Assembly: GCA_015680685.1 (NCBI GenBank) | Contig: MNCI01029592.1 | Span: forward strand, 423,526-487,525 | Source of the DNA: Gnetum montanum | Taxonomy: Eukaryota; Streptophyta; Gnetopsida; Gnetales; Gnetaceae | Length of the DNA: 64,000 bases | Reading direction: 5' to 3' | In this document: piece by piece, positions 48,533-60,280 of the stretch | Layout: each line of letters starts with the position of its first letter | Position numbering within the stretch: position 1 is the stretch's first letter | Made by a program: the position numbers and the translations under genes | Notes under the pieces: generated by a model | Seen by the model: the letters and a program-made list of their open reading frames with translations, nothing else | Told to the model about the DNA's origin: nothing | Database searches by the model: none

Positions 48533-49368
48533 TGATGAGTAGCAAGTAGTCCCTATGCCAACCATATGAATCACTAATGTTTAGTAAGCAATCCAGTCAA
48601 ATTCTGCAGACGTTAGCTCTCTAAGTACACTAGGTCTAGGTAGTGAACCCAACAGATGTGATCATTGTCTTCTCAATTTAACTTGCAAATTGCAAAGGTA
48701 CAGTTAAGTATAACTGAGGCATATGATTTTTATCATTTTACATTTTTCATTTAGTAATGCTAAGTAATTAATTTAATTAGTAAATTAATTATTCATTTCT
48801 TATTAATTTTATGATTAACTAATACTTAGCTAATCCTACCATAAGCATCCATTCCCACTTCTCGTACACATCCTAAACATGTTGTAATGCTATTAGGTTA
48901 CCAAGCATAAGTGCTACTAGGATTACCAAGCATTAATGTATGCTTGAAGTGGTCATACTTATGTGCATTAATTAATCGCTATGAATTAATTACTTAAATG
49001 CATTAAAGTATATTGCATGAATAATAAATGCATAAAGTAAACATTAAGCTATGCCCAAGTGCTACAAGGTTTATCAAGAAAGCTCATCTTTATTGACGTT
49101 TACACTAAGGTGCTCAAGTACATAAGTTCTCAAATAAGGATCTGTACACTTCTCAACTCCTACTGTAGGCACTTAGATAATATTCTAACTCTGGGAAGAC
49201 AAAATTGGAAATGTTTAGCTAGCAACTAATGATTGGACACCATAAATGTGGCTAGTTCACACATTTATATAGGCAACACAAGACACTACGTCAACACGCA
49301 CGCATGGACACAGCAAACCGTGCATCAATGCAATCGCATCGACATGGTCAACACATGATAACTCATCA
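48533..49368 (-). mobile_element. Element F: 3' LTR
   Basis: The plus-strand text starts tgatgagtagcaagtagtcc and ends gataactcatca, 836 bp. It is the same LTR type as that of element B (reversed 'gtgctacaaggtttatcaag' and 'acactaaggtgctcaagtac' regions) and of the truncated copy at 1916-2487. The reversed TATA region is near 49263. It interrupts the integrase of element D. Confidence 0.9.
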
Positions 49369-49383
49369 TACCCCCACAACTGA
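49369..49383 (-). other. Element F: polypurine tract
   Basis: tacccccacaactga on the plus strand is the reverse of the family polypurine tract and abuts the 3' LTR, followed by 'gaaaactcattctcaagtga', also found beside the LTRs of B and A' in altered form. Confidence 0.82.
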
Positions 49384-49621
49384 ATGAAAACTCATTCTCA
49401 AGTGAAAAAAAGTAGGAACAAGTCTCATATAAAATTTTGGAAAGGTATGAGATTATTGACTAACTAACAAGCACACAAACTAACTCAACTAATGCTAAGT
49501 GCCCAAGTATATGGATTTACAATTTTTACAAAATTTGGTGTTCATGAAAATAACAAAATTAAACACCATTACAAACACTAATAACACAACTCCTTTAGTG
49601 ACTTGAAGATGAGGAGAAAAA

Positions 49622-51720
49622 TCAAATGGTCTCAAGTGGTGGAGGTTGTTAATGTTCCAAAGAACCTTCTCCTACCTCTGGTGCATGCAGCTATTGTGGT
49701 TGAGGCTATGGTTGTATTTTTTTTATTGTAGCTGTGACTACTGGTGGAGGATGGAAAGCATTCAATAGTGCTTTCATCTTCTCCTCCTTACTCCAAGGAT
49801 TTTACATGGTCCATGCAACATCATGAATATCAACTAGTATGAGAATAATCCACAAACAAGACATTGCAAGGAACAACTCTTTCGCGTTGACCAACTAGGC
49901 TACCAATTATTTGCATTCAACATCAAATGCCTTGATAGCATTCTGTAGTTCTTAGTATTCATTCAACCTATAGGCCAAGTCCTTAATTGTTGACAATTGA
50001 TTTGTGAATCATCCTCTAAGGACATCAAGTTCAGCATTTGTTATTTCAATTTTTTACCTCATCTCATTATGATGCTTGAACTCAACCTTATAAAATAGGT
50101 ACAAGCTAACCATCTATTTTTCCAATTCTAACATTGACCTTCCATTAGTCAACATTATCAAGTTTTTGTATCAGATATTAGCAAGCTTCATGTATTCTAT
50201 CATCTCCTTGAGGCAAATCTCTACTTTTTTATATGCATTCAATACATCAAAGATGGAATGCCACATGTCACCTTCTTGTTAGAGCTGCTAGAGGGCCTCA
50301 TTCACATTTTCCTTCACTAATTTGATTTCTTTTTCATTAATTTCTTTCTAGAGACCAACCTGGTCCCTGTAATGGTTCTTAGCCCTTTTGAATCTAAGGG
50401 TCTTGTTTTTCCATATAGTGATTTCAATTGTAGACTTCTAGTGAATAGCATGGACTTCCTCCATCAAGAGATTATGATATTTTACTACCAACCTTCTTAG
50501 ATCCATGGTCACTTTGGCAAGCTACTCCTATTTTTATCTCATGTATTCAACCATTTGTTCTTTCTAGAGCTCAACATTATGCAAGTAATGATTATCCTTG
50601 GTCAGAATGGCATTCTCCTAACAAACCTTTAACAAGTTCTTTTGAATGTTGTAGATGGTGGCATCTAGTCAAAGATTACTAACTCCCTGGCATCCTTAGC
50701 CTCTTGAAGTTTGATTTAAAGCTAATGAAAAGCTTCATCTCTAGTTCAACTTAGCTAAGTATAGTGAAATTAGCAAGGTGGGCTCTTAACTCTGCAACTT
50801 CAGTAGTCAAGTGATGATTTTGCTCTATGGTTGCCTCAAGTTGGGCATTGGCAATGAGGCACCTACCCTTAGCCTCCAAGAGCACTAACTGGATTGCAAA
50901 AATGTCATCTAGAAGGTCAAATGCCTCTAGAATTAGTTTTTGGATTTCAACCAATTGTTCTAGCAACTCTTCATGCTAGGTTACGTTGAAGCTCTCACTT
51001 GTAGCTCTTACGAATGTATGCCCATCTCTAAGTGCAATAATATCCAACATATATGCCATTGGAACATTGAGGGATTCATCCACTCTATCAACCACCACTT
51101 CAGTCATTGTTTCCTACCCTTGGTGCTACATCACCAAGATAGTTACCCCATCACCTTCCTCTAGGTGCACCAAGAAGGTAGCAACATTTTGAGAGATTTC
51201 ATGAAATTGCTACTATCCTAGAATGGACACCATTACCTCTCAAGCACTAGGATTTGAGCATCTGGGCACTTGAATTCATTGGGCAAAAAATGTTGGCATC
51301 ATTTCCTCCAAGTAGCTAATGGTACAAGTTATCTCATTGAGATGACTTAGGGCTAGTTGGTAGATAGACAGATCACCACCCAATCTAGCTTACTACTACT
51401 GCAAGAGTTGCTCATGGATTTTTAGAATGTGCTCGATGGTAGCATGAGCTTCTGGCATTGTTTCATGAGTGAGTGGTGGTGGTGTCTACTCCTCTTCTTT
51501 CATCATGATAGGGACCTTATCTTTTATCATCTCTACCCAAGAGATGACAAGAATATGTCTAAATGTGTTATTGGAATAGTAGGCTATTCCTCCCCTTTTG
51601 CACAATTTTTGAATTAAGCATGGAAAGGGGAGTGCCTTCCTTCCACACTCATTTTTCTTAAATTACTTCTCTATCTCAAGATAGATCAGCTATGGGATCT
51701 TGTCAACGTAGCTGAAAGAT
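49622..51720 (-). pseudogene. Element F: ORF3, coiled-coil protein of unknown function (broken)
   Basis: Homologue of ORF3 of B (34260-36773) in the same place. The stop at 49622 is preceded by PPPLETI and, further up, HAPEVGEGS, matching APEVGEG and PPPPRTI in B. The segment 50966-50751 reads MLEQLVEIQKLILEAFDLLD, LVLLEAKGRCLIANAQLEA and TTEVAELRAHLANF, a clear heptad pattern that aligns with 35410-35610 of B. Upstream, WVEMIKDKVPIMMKEEE (about 51525) and LIYLEIEK (about 51670) also align. No membrane segment is visible. The N-terminus is missing or lies past element T. Many TAG/TAA stops. Confidence 0.72.
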
Positions 51721-51841
51721 AAAATTTTTCATCATCCAAAAGAGGTGGAAAGCAAAGAGTTTTTACATAAAATTAATGTTCTTATGGAGCCAGAAGAGCT
51801 AAGAACATGATGAAATGCTTTAAGAGGGCTAGATAACTCAC

Positions 51842-53164
51842 TAAAATACCACAAAATTTTGGGTCTTAGTGTCTCAACTACAAATTTGGCTAAAATTCAA
51901 AATGATGGCACTTTGCCCAAATTTTTCTAAGTGTTAAGTGTAGTCAACTCTAAGTACCAGATTTTCAAAATTTTTCTAAGTGTTAGAATGATGGCACTTT
52001 TTGGAAATTTATCTAAGTGCTGAGACCATGCTCTCCACTACAATAGAGAGTAGTTAGCTTCAACAACCAGTCTTCTACAATTTTGGCTAAGTGTTTGAAC
52101 AAGGTCAAATTTTGTAGAATCTTTCTCTAAGTGTTGTGCTATGCTCAGCACTGTAGCTGATATGCTTGAGATTGTAGCTACTATGCTCAAGATCATAGCA
52201 AATGTAGCCAATGCATAAGTGGCTAATTTTGTAGGATTTTTCTAATTTTTTTGTTGCTCCACCTACTACTGTAGCTACTACGCTCTCCATTGTAGCTACT
52301 ACGCTCTTCCCACCTACTACACTGCCACATGGTGCTCAATCCAAATTTTGAGCTAACGCTAGCCCCATAAATACCCTTGGACCCCAACATTTTTGGGATT
52401 GGTAGTTGGCACTTTCATTTGGCATTTGGCATTTTGACATCTTGGCACTTGGCTCTGTGGGCAAACAAAACCTATAGCACACTATACCGACAAAGAGGCA
52501 TAACTGCACTACATGGTATACCACAACCACATTGTAACCCTACATTGCTAAATACACCACAACCCTACAAAACATTGCAAGGTACACCATAGTGGCCAAC
52601 CCAATAGGCATGGTTCATCACAGCAAGCACCAAACTTCATGGCCCGACACCACCAAGACTGTGACTATGCTTCCACTACACCTATTATACAGTGTGTACC
52701 TTCTAAGACCATTTTGGAGTTAACTACACTTCCATTTGGGGTGGTGTTCCATTTCTCTCTCCCATTTATAGCATTTTCTTACATCTTTTTGCACCTTTTC
52801 ACACGTCATCACGTTGTACTATGCTTGGGTGGTAGTCTCCATGGGTTAACACCCTTGTATCGATTGAAACCCTCAACTATGCTTGCCTCCATTCTGTGGC
52901 CACACTCGATACTTAGCACTTTGAAACACCACTTTGACACTTAGCACCATTTTGCATTGTTTGCATTTACATTTTAGCTAACCATGCCACCCTCAATTAC
53001 ATCCAATACCTCTATTACAATCAACAAATTTTCTATTCAATCAATAATACCATCTAGGGAACTGTGCCTCTATTTTCTAGCAAGGCCCTCACATAGAGGT
53101 AGGGTTACGCTATGTTCCTGTGAATCCCTCGGTGTTCCAGCAACCAATTTTTTCAATCATTATA
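51842..53164 (+). mobile_element. Element T: 5' LTR with internal repeats
   Basis: The U3 part consists of repeated words: TTTTTCTAAGTGTT or close variants five times between 51920 and 52130, and TGTAGCTACTACGCTC or variants at least four times between 52150 and 52310. A TATA box (cataaatacc, about 52366) and a 'ggttggtagttggcact'-like start region follow. It ends aatcattata at 53164. Collinear with 58947-60280. Confidence 0.88.
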
Positions 53165-53186
53165 GTTTTTGGAACTAGATGGAGGG
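53165..53186 (+). other. Element T: primer-binding-site position
   Basis: Directly after the LTR comes tttttggaactagatggag. A primer site starting TGG is expected here; TGGAACTAGATGGAG would be it. It is not the tRNA-Asp type of the other elements, and I could not assign the tRNA. Confidence 0.5.
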
Positions 53187-53324
53187 CCTCACCATTTCCT
53201 TCTGCATTTTCTGAGTGTTTTCTCGTGTGTTCTCTCCACCACCGATTGGTGTAGATTAGACCCTATCATCGGTTCCCCTAGAACCCTACTAGACAAAAGC
53301 CAAAACATATCTTTGGCAATTAAC

Positions 53325-53545
53325 ACCAAAGTTAGCCATTTTTAGCAACTTTCATAGTTGGCATTTTTTCTACATTTTCATACTTAGCCAAATTTTCTAC
53401 AGTTTTACACTTAGTCAATTTTTTGCAATTTTCATACTTAGCCATTTTTCTACATTTTTACACTTAGCCATTTTTCTACTACCAGCAGACTTAGTCATTT
53501 TTCTATAGTTTTCAAAGTTAGCCATTTTTTTACAAATAGCAACTC
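53325..53545 (+). repeat. Element T: about eight 26-bp tandem repeats in the leader
   Basis: The unit is close to ctacattttcatacttagcc followed by a short T run. About eight units with variable fit fill the untranslated leader just before the gag start at 53560. The 3' side of the element has no copy of this array. Confidence 0.8.
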
Positions 53546-53559
53546 TCACAACCCAATCT

Positions 53560-55650
53560 ATGAACATGAATCCAGATCAACCTTCCACATTAGTGTCTAA
53601 CACATTTGACACCATGATCCACCAAAAGCGTGCCACGCTAAGCCATGAACAATACAATTTTGTTTGTGCCAAAATCCAAGTAGGATTACTAGTGGATTAC
53701 CTTTACTTATAGGCAAAATAGGACTATGAATGAGTCCATCAAGACAAATGAGAGTACAACCCCTCTTTGTTTGACATAATCCCACTCACAAAGTCCTACC
53801 ACTAGCTGTTGTTCCAACTCATCTATGCAAATGAGCATGATGTAGGGACAACCTATGAAGAAGCCTCACAGGAGGAAGAAGATGAGTTTGAGGCCCGCTC
53901 CAAACACAAGAGCCCCCTCTACACTATCTTCCAACAATTGCTCCCTAGTATAGCCCCTCCTTGATTTGGTCCACCCATCCTCTCCGAGATGGTGACCATG
54001 CCAATTTATCCTTCCTTGCAAGCAACCAATACATTTACCTAACCCTATGCTCATGTAAAGGCCACCACCCATCCCTAGAAGATTCAAGCATCCTATGTCT
54101 TGCTTGTCTCATCGATGCCCATGACATCCATCCAACCCACTCGTATGTGGCTCACCTCAATCACCACACACATCCCTCAGCCAACACATCAACTAAACCC
54201 ATCCACTACAACGTTAAACTGGCAATGGCTATCCCTTATGACATTAAACTGGCAAACTCCACAACCAACAATTTGACCCTATGCTATGCAACCAACATAA
54301 CCCCAGCCAATGCAACCAGTTGGCACATCCCAAAGCTTGGATTAGGCATTCTAGTTTATCCAAATTTTTATAGAGGAGATCAACCAACTCAAAGCTACCT
54401 CCTCTGAAATCGTCAAGGTGGTGGACTTCTACTGGGATAATCCCATAAGTCCTATGATCCCACCCTTGACTCTTCCAACTAAGGTCCAATTGCCTCAACT
54501 CACCAAGTATAATGGTAAAGGAAACCCCAATGCACACTTGGTCACATTTCAAGCTAAGTGCTTGCTGCTTCAAGCCTAGCCATATGCCATCATGCAAATG
54601 TTCCCCATTTCACTCACTGGCAAAGCCTTAGACTAGTATTGCATGCTATCCAATGCCTCAATCTCTTCTTTGGAGGATCTCATAAGCAAATTTGTGACAC
54701 ACTTCAGTATAACCTAAAGCCTAAAGAAACCCTCAACCAACTCATGAAAGTCAAGCAAGGGTTCCTAGAACCTGTGCCAAAATTTCTCCAACACTAGAGC
54801 ACTACATTGACAGAAATTTGGAAACCCCTAGTAGAGACACATCTCTTGGCCATCTCTAAGGGTGTAGTGAAGGACTTCATCAAGTTCAAACTATACTACC
54901 TAGCCTCAAAATCTCTCAACTAAGCCTTTTCCCAAATGAAGGGCATAGAGGAGGTAACACAAGCTAGCAATGACCTAGCCTACATGGCTTACAAAAACCA
55001 ATATGTGCACAAGTAAAATGCCATAGTGGAAATAGTGGCCGCAAGCACAAAAGCAACCAACTAGGGCCCAACAACTAAGTAGCCCAAGGCCCTATCTCAC
55101 AAAGCTACCAACTCTAGTGTCAACTTTCCGACATCGGTAGGGGCTACCCCAAGGCCAAACTTTGAGTGCAAGGATCACTCAAAGTATACATTGCTATAGA
55201 TGGAACCCCCTAAACTTCTAGAACAATGTCTAAAAGTTTGGAAAATCTAATACAAACACATATTAGAGATTGCCCACTAAAAACATGATAGGTATTGCAA
55301 ACTATTGAGGAACCCCACCTCAGCAGTACCAAATGAGCTCCTAATCCCACAAAACTTCAAGCTAAACCAATACTGTCATTACCACCAAATGTCTAGTCAC
55401 AATATAAACAATTATCGTGGTTTGCAGGATGACCTACAAAGAATGGTAGAACAGGGTCAATTGGTGCTCAATGCAGCAAGCCAATCCAACACAGATGATG
55501 CTCCCTATGTCATAAACTCCATCAACGTAGGTGGTAAGTCTAAACCTACACAACAACCTTTTGTGATCCACATGCCTCCCAGCAAGGCAAGGATCCCCTC
55601 GGCCTCCACAAGCAAGAGGCCCTCCTTTGTTATCAAAGTGTCACCTTGAA
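53560..55650 (+). pseudogene. Element T: gag, Tat lineage (broken)
   Basis: Two in-frame start codons, 53560 and 53566, open the frame (MNMNPDQPSTLVSN). The capsid domain has LTKYNGKGNPNAHLVTFQAK, PISLTGKALD and LEDLISKFVTHF (54500-54705), the Y-x-G-x-x-x-P-x-x-H-L pattern of Tat-lineage Retrotrans_gag proteins and unlike the Athila gags around it. The C-terminal block reads QYCHYHQMSSHNINNYRGLQ and DDLQRMVEQGQLVL (55375-55475), a zinc-finger-like segment in which the last Cys is now Tyr. Stops and frame changes break it. Proline-rich spacer follows. Confidence 0.82.
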
Positions 55651-55686
55651 TACCCACAACACCCTTTGTGGTCAAGGTTCCACAAT

Positions 55687-55794
55687 AATCATCCACTAAG
55701 ACATTAAACTGGCAACCAAACTAATCATCTACTAAGATGTTAAACTGGAAACCATAGTAATCATCCACTAAGATGTTAAACTGGCATGATATAA
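55687..55794 (+). repeat. Element T: three 36-bp tandem repeats
   Basis: Units start at 55687, 55723 and 55759 with aatcatccactaag followed by a ttaaactggcaa core. The period of 36 keeps frame (12 codons). The core ttaaactggcaa also occurs at 54214 and 54244 inside gag, and as taaactagca-like words at about 57631, 57665, 57697 and 57729 in the 3' region. Confidence 0.85.
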
Positions 55795-56222
55795 TAATAA
55801 TAACCACTAAGCAACCTTTCATCATCAAGGTGCCACAACAAGTTGGCCCTACAAAAACCCCTAAACCACCGTTTGTCATAAGGATGCCACAATGTGATGG
55901 CCCCTCACCTACCTAAAGCCCAATAGTGGGCAACATCCCAATCTCTCCTCCTTCAAGGGCCAACCTCACTAGCAACCCAAGTAGGCCTACCAAATGGCAA
56001 CGCAAGAGGATGAATGAGTGCCTCATAACCCTCATGGCCAAAGCAAAGGTCATAACTAGCAAGCAACAACCAAACATTGGGGCCCTTACCCCCAAGTAGG
56101 CCAAGCAACCCAAGCCCAAGTCCCCTCCATGAGAGATCATCTCTCAAACAGCATGGAGGAAGTCAAGGCCAACACAATAGTTGACAACAAGGACTTCATA
56201 GTTGCACTAACCCGAGTAAAAA

Positions 56223-56946
56223 ATGCTTAAGAAAAAGAACACAATGTTGAGCTTGTGTGACCTGGTCATGACCTCATCTACTTACTATCAAGCATTGGCC
56301 CAAATGTTGGCCTCCAGTCCTATTACAGAGGACATGCCTATAGATGAGAACACCATCCATGTAACAATGTTTCTCCTTGGACCACAGGAATCAGGTTCAA
56401 CATTTCATGATGATGTAATCAAGATCAATCCGAAATGAGGGGAGGTCACTATAGCTCCACTGTCCATTAGCATACATGTTGGGTAGTGCACCATCTGTAG
56501 AGTGCATGTTAATGATGGTGCAACAACAAACATAGTCCTGTACTCCGTCATTGATAGCTAGGCCTGGTAGACAAAATCAAGCCAACTAAAACCATATGTC
56601 TAAAATCCTTCAACAGATCCCATGTTAGTATTAGGGGTACAATCAACTTAACCTTCATGGTAGGAAAGCAATTCCCCACTAACATAGATTTCACTATCAT
56701 AGAGAAGATGTCAGGCTTCAACCTAATCTTAGGTAGGCCTTGGCTAGTCCAACTATGGGCTATCTCCTTTCCCATCCACCAAGAAGTCCACCTTCCATAC
56801 GAAGGTGGTCAAGTTATCATCCATGGTGATAATGTCTCCTCTCCAGCTATCCACAACATGGACATGGAGCAAGTGTCAGAGGTGGAGTTTCTTGGTGGTA
56901 CACCTACAACAACCAACACAATGCCTAAGGCTAACACACCCGAATG
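56223..56946 (+). pseudogene. Element T: aspartic protease (broken)
   Basis: The first part carries CRVHVNDGATTNIVLYSVID (about 56490-56550), with the catalytic Asp in a D-G-A setting typical of Tat-like proteases. After a frameshift near 56650 the frame MVGKQFPTNIDFTIIEKMSG leads to LILGRPWLVQL (56735), HLPYEGGQVIIHGD and an acidic end at 56946 (NTMPKANTPE, stop). The mature enzyme would process the element's Gag. Reading ends here; no RT follows. Confidence 0.82.
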
Positions 56947-58940
56947 AGTGGTTGAAGCTAACAGCCTCCTAGAGGATCGTAAGCCTTGCACGTCCCCTAA
57001 TCGATGCCTAGTTAGGAAGGAACTACATGACCAAGACTTTCCCTTGACCAAAAATGCACTAAGCACCTACTTACCCCTTGCCTTCACGAGCCATGCATTT
57101 TTGATTTTTTATTGCATTGCATTTGTTCATGCATTTACATTTCACTTGCTTGCCTAGTTTACATAGTACTTTGCTTTGTTTATGCATTTCTACTTTGTTT
57201 ACACATCCATCCACTTAGCTTATGCATTGCATTTGAAAAATATCAAAAACACATAAAGATAAAAAAATCATAAAACTACAAAAACAAATGACTCGAAAAG
57301 GCCTTAAACTAGAGATGGCCCAAAATGGCCTTAAACTATTATTATGGCCCGAAATGGCCCTAAACTAGCACACGTGCCTCAAAATGGCTTTAAAATTTTG
57401 CTATGGCCTAAAATACCCCAAAACTATCACTATTTGCATTGCCTTCCTTTCATTTGTACATTTTAACTTTGTTACACAGTTTCCACTTGATGTTATTTTT
57501 CTAGTTGATTTTTACAGGATCTTGCAAGCACACAGCATAACTACACATGCAGCATTGCACCTCGTACAAGCAAGGTAAGCACTCATCCACCATGATGTAA
57601 AAAATTAGCACAAATAGTCCATTATAACTATAAACTAGCATAGATCATCCTTGGGTCATGACATTAAACTAGCACAACAACTTATCTACTACAATGTTAA
57701 ACTCACACATAGCAATCTACTAGAACTATAAACTAGCACTCCACAATTTTTCAGAACCTTAAACTAGGTTTGCACACTCATAGCATCATTGCCTCCCACC
57801 ATTCTACTAATCTTTTGGAGCACTTGCCATTAATGCGGCCTTTGGAGGACTCACAGCATCATCGCCCTAACACTTTCACTAGCTTCTTAAGCACTTGCAA
57901 TTGGCACAACATTTGACACATTTGAAACATCTTCACATCTAGCACTTGCAGCATTTTCACATCTGGCACATGCATTTGCATGTCATGTTGTGTGGTTTTT
58001 TTGTCTTCTTAGAGTTGTGTTCGTAGGACGAAGCCTCAAAGGTGATCATGTAGAGACACATCTCATCGTAGTAGTAAGTCACCACATCACTCCAATGTGC
58101 ATGATTGGACTAGTTAAGCCACTCAAGAGTGCACATCCCCCTCATCCCATTATAGCCTACACACATCCACTCCTTCATCCCAATAGCCTCTCATCTCCTA
58201 CATAGTCACAACTACACATCCCTCGGATGCATACACACTATGATGCATATGACATTCTCCTCATGTCAACCATAGAACCCATGGTAGACGTAATGCAACT
58301 TGTTTCGTGGAAAGCCTCTATTGGTTGGTTAAGGCCCAAGTAGATGTAACATAAATGATCCTAGGGAGGAAACACATGTCCTACAGACACAATGTAATTG
58401 CATCAAAGTAAAGCCCATCTACTTGATGGCCCACACCTTGTAGCTAGCATTCAGTAGTAAGCTGAACCCAATAGAGGTTTACCTCGTAGAAAAGAAAAAA
58501 AGAAAAAAAAGCAAGAAATGAAAAAAAAAAGAAAAAAAGGAGATTGGGGAAACGTATATCACCAAGAAAATTGACAATGCTACAACTTTGCAACCAGCCC
58601 AGCCTTGGATTGACTTTGACTCTCTCATGAGCACTCCAACGAGAGGTTAACATTTTAGGGGCAAGCCACTTCATGCCATGATCACCATTAGCTGTGCTGA
58701 CTTTACATCTTTCATCAAGATACACTATTTTCATTTTATTTCCTCTACTTACATTTCATCTCCCTAGCACATTGCCTACACACTTTGCCCCAACATACCC
58801 TTATCCACAGCACTCTTAAACATGTTGGAACAACACTTGATCTAGTACCGATGAGTGATGTTGGTGCTATGTCTATTGTGGTGTTTTGCACTTTTTTGTT
58901 AATGTATCTTGGATCACTCTTTCAGAAGTCAACAAAGAGA
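56947..58940 (+). other. Element T: 3' non-coding region with low-order repeats
   Basis: No RT, RNase H or integrase residues are seen. At 57297-57430 the words aaatggcc and ttaaacta alternate about every 20-40 bp. At 57630-57770 taaactagca-type words recur about every 33 bp. A-rich DNA with 'aagaaaaaaagcaag' lies at 58490-58540. The region ends at the 3' LTR; a purine-rich aacaaagagagg (58931-58942) may be the polypurine tract. Confidence 0.7.
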
Positions 58941-58946
58941 GGTCAT

Positions 58947-60280
58947 TAAAATGCCACAAAATTTTGGATCTCAACATCTCAACTGAAAATTTGGCTAAGT
59001 GTCAAAATGGTGGCACTTTGCTCAAATTTTTCTAAGTACTAAGTGTAGTCAACTCAAAGTGCCAGATTTGAAAAATTTTTCTAAGTGTTAGAACGATGGC
59101 ACTTTCTACAAATTTTCCTAAGTGTTGGGGCCACGCTCTCCACCACAGTAGAGTGTAGTTAGCTTCAATGGCCAACCTTCTGCAATTTTGGCTAAGTGTT
59201 TGAACAATGTCAAAATTTGCAAAATTTTTCTAAGTGTTGTGCTATGCTCAACACTGTAGTTGTTACACTCTACTATGCTCAAGAGTGCAGCAAGCATAGC
59301 CAATACACAAGTGACTAGTTTTGTAGGATTTTTCTAAGTGTTTTGCTGCTTTGCTTACTACTGTAACTACTATGCTCTCCACTGTAGCTGTTATGCTCTT
59401 CCCACCTACTACACTGCCATGTAGTGCTCGATTCATATTTTTGGTTAATCCTAACCCTATAAATACCCCTATATCCCCAACTTTTTGGAGGTTGGTAGTT
59501 GGCACTTTCAATTGACATTTGGCATTTTAACATCTTAGCACTTAGCTTTATGAACGAATGAAACTCAAAGCACACTACACTAGTAGAGATGCATAGCTAC
59601 ACTGCATGGTACACCGTGGCTCCATTGCAACCCTCCACCACATGGTACACCAAAGCCCCATTGCAGCCCTACAAAACACCACAAGGTACACTGCAATGAC
59701 TAACCCAACAAGCATGGTTCATCATGGCAAGTGTCAAACTTCATGACCTAACACCACCAAGATTGTGACTATGCTCCCACTGCACCTGTTATACATTGTG
59801 TACCTTCTAAGACCCTTTTTGAGTTAACTATACTCCCATTTGGGGGTGGTATTCCATTTCTCATTCACATTTCTAGTATTTTTTTGCATTTTTCTTGCGT
59901 CTTTTTGCACTTTTTCACGCATCATCATGTTGTACTATACTTGGGTGGTAGTCTCCATGGGTTCACACCTTCATTTTGGTCAAAACCCTTGACTACACTA
60001 GCCTCCATTCTATGGCCACACTTTACACTTAGCACTATGAAACACCACTTTGACACTTAGCATCATTTTGCATTGTTTGCATTGGCATTTCGGCTAACCA
60101 TGCCATCCCTGGTTGCATCCAATACACTAGTTGCAATTGGCAATGTCTTTGTTTGATTGACAAGATCATCCAGGGCACTTTGCCTCCATTTTCTAGCAAG
60201 GCCTTTTCATAGAGGTGGGGTTAGGCTGTGCACCTGAAAACCCCTTGATGTACCAGCCACCGACATTTTTGGTCATTACA
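58947..60280 (+). mobile_element. Element T: 3' LTR
   Basis: Collinear with 51842-53164 from 'atgccacaaaattttgg' to 'ggtcattaca' at 60280. It carries the same CTAAGTGTT and TGTAGCTACTATGCTC words and the TATA box tataaata at about 59458. The differences from the 5' copy that I looked at are mostly transitions. Confidence 0.88.

Larger units (their letters stand above)
51842..60280 (+). mobile_element. Element T: Tat-type gag-protease element without RT
   Basis: Two 1.33-kb LTRs of a second family enclose a leader full of short repeats, a Tat-lineage gag, a protease and about 2 kb of non-coding DNA. No RT, RNase H or integrase is visible. The exact start of the LTR is uncertain by a few bases. 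With a start at 51842 the flanks read ctcac before and ttcac after, a plausible 5-bp target duplication with one transition. It interrupts element F between ORF3 and the untranslated region. Confidence 0.85.

Noticed and set aside
52639-52944. 101-residue frame within the 5' LTR of element T
   Set aside because: Lies wholly in the LTR; the corresponding segment of the 3' LTR (59720-60020) does not keep the frame open.
53961-54407. A 148-residue plus-strand frame inside element T
   Set aside because: It is out of phase with the gag frame starting at 53560 that leads to the recognisable capsid domain, and has no domain of its own.
58444-58734. Minus-strand frame with a Phe-rich hydrophobic end
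   Set aside because: The hydrophobic run is the complement of an A-rich stretch at 58490-58540 and no relative has it.
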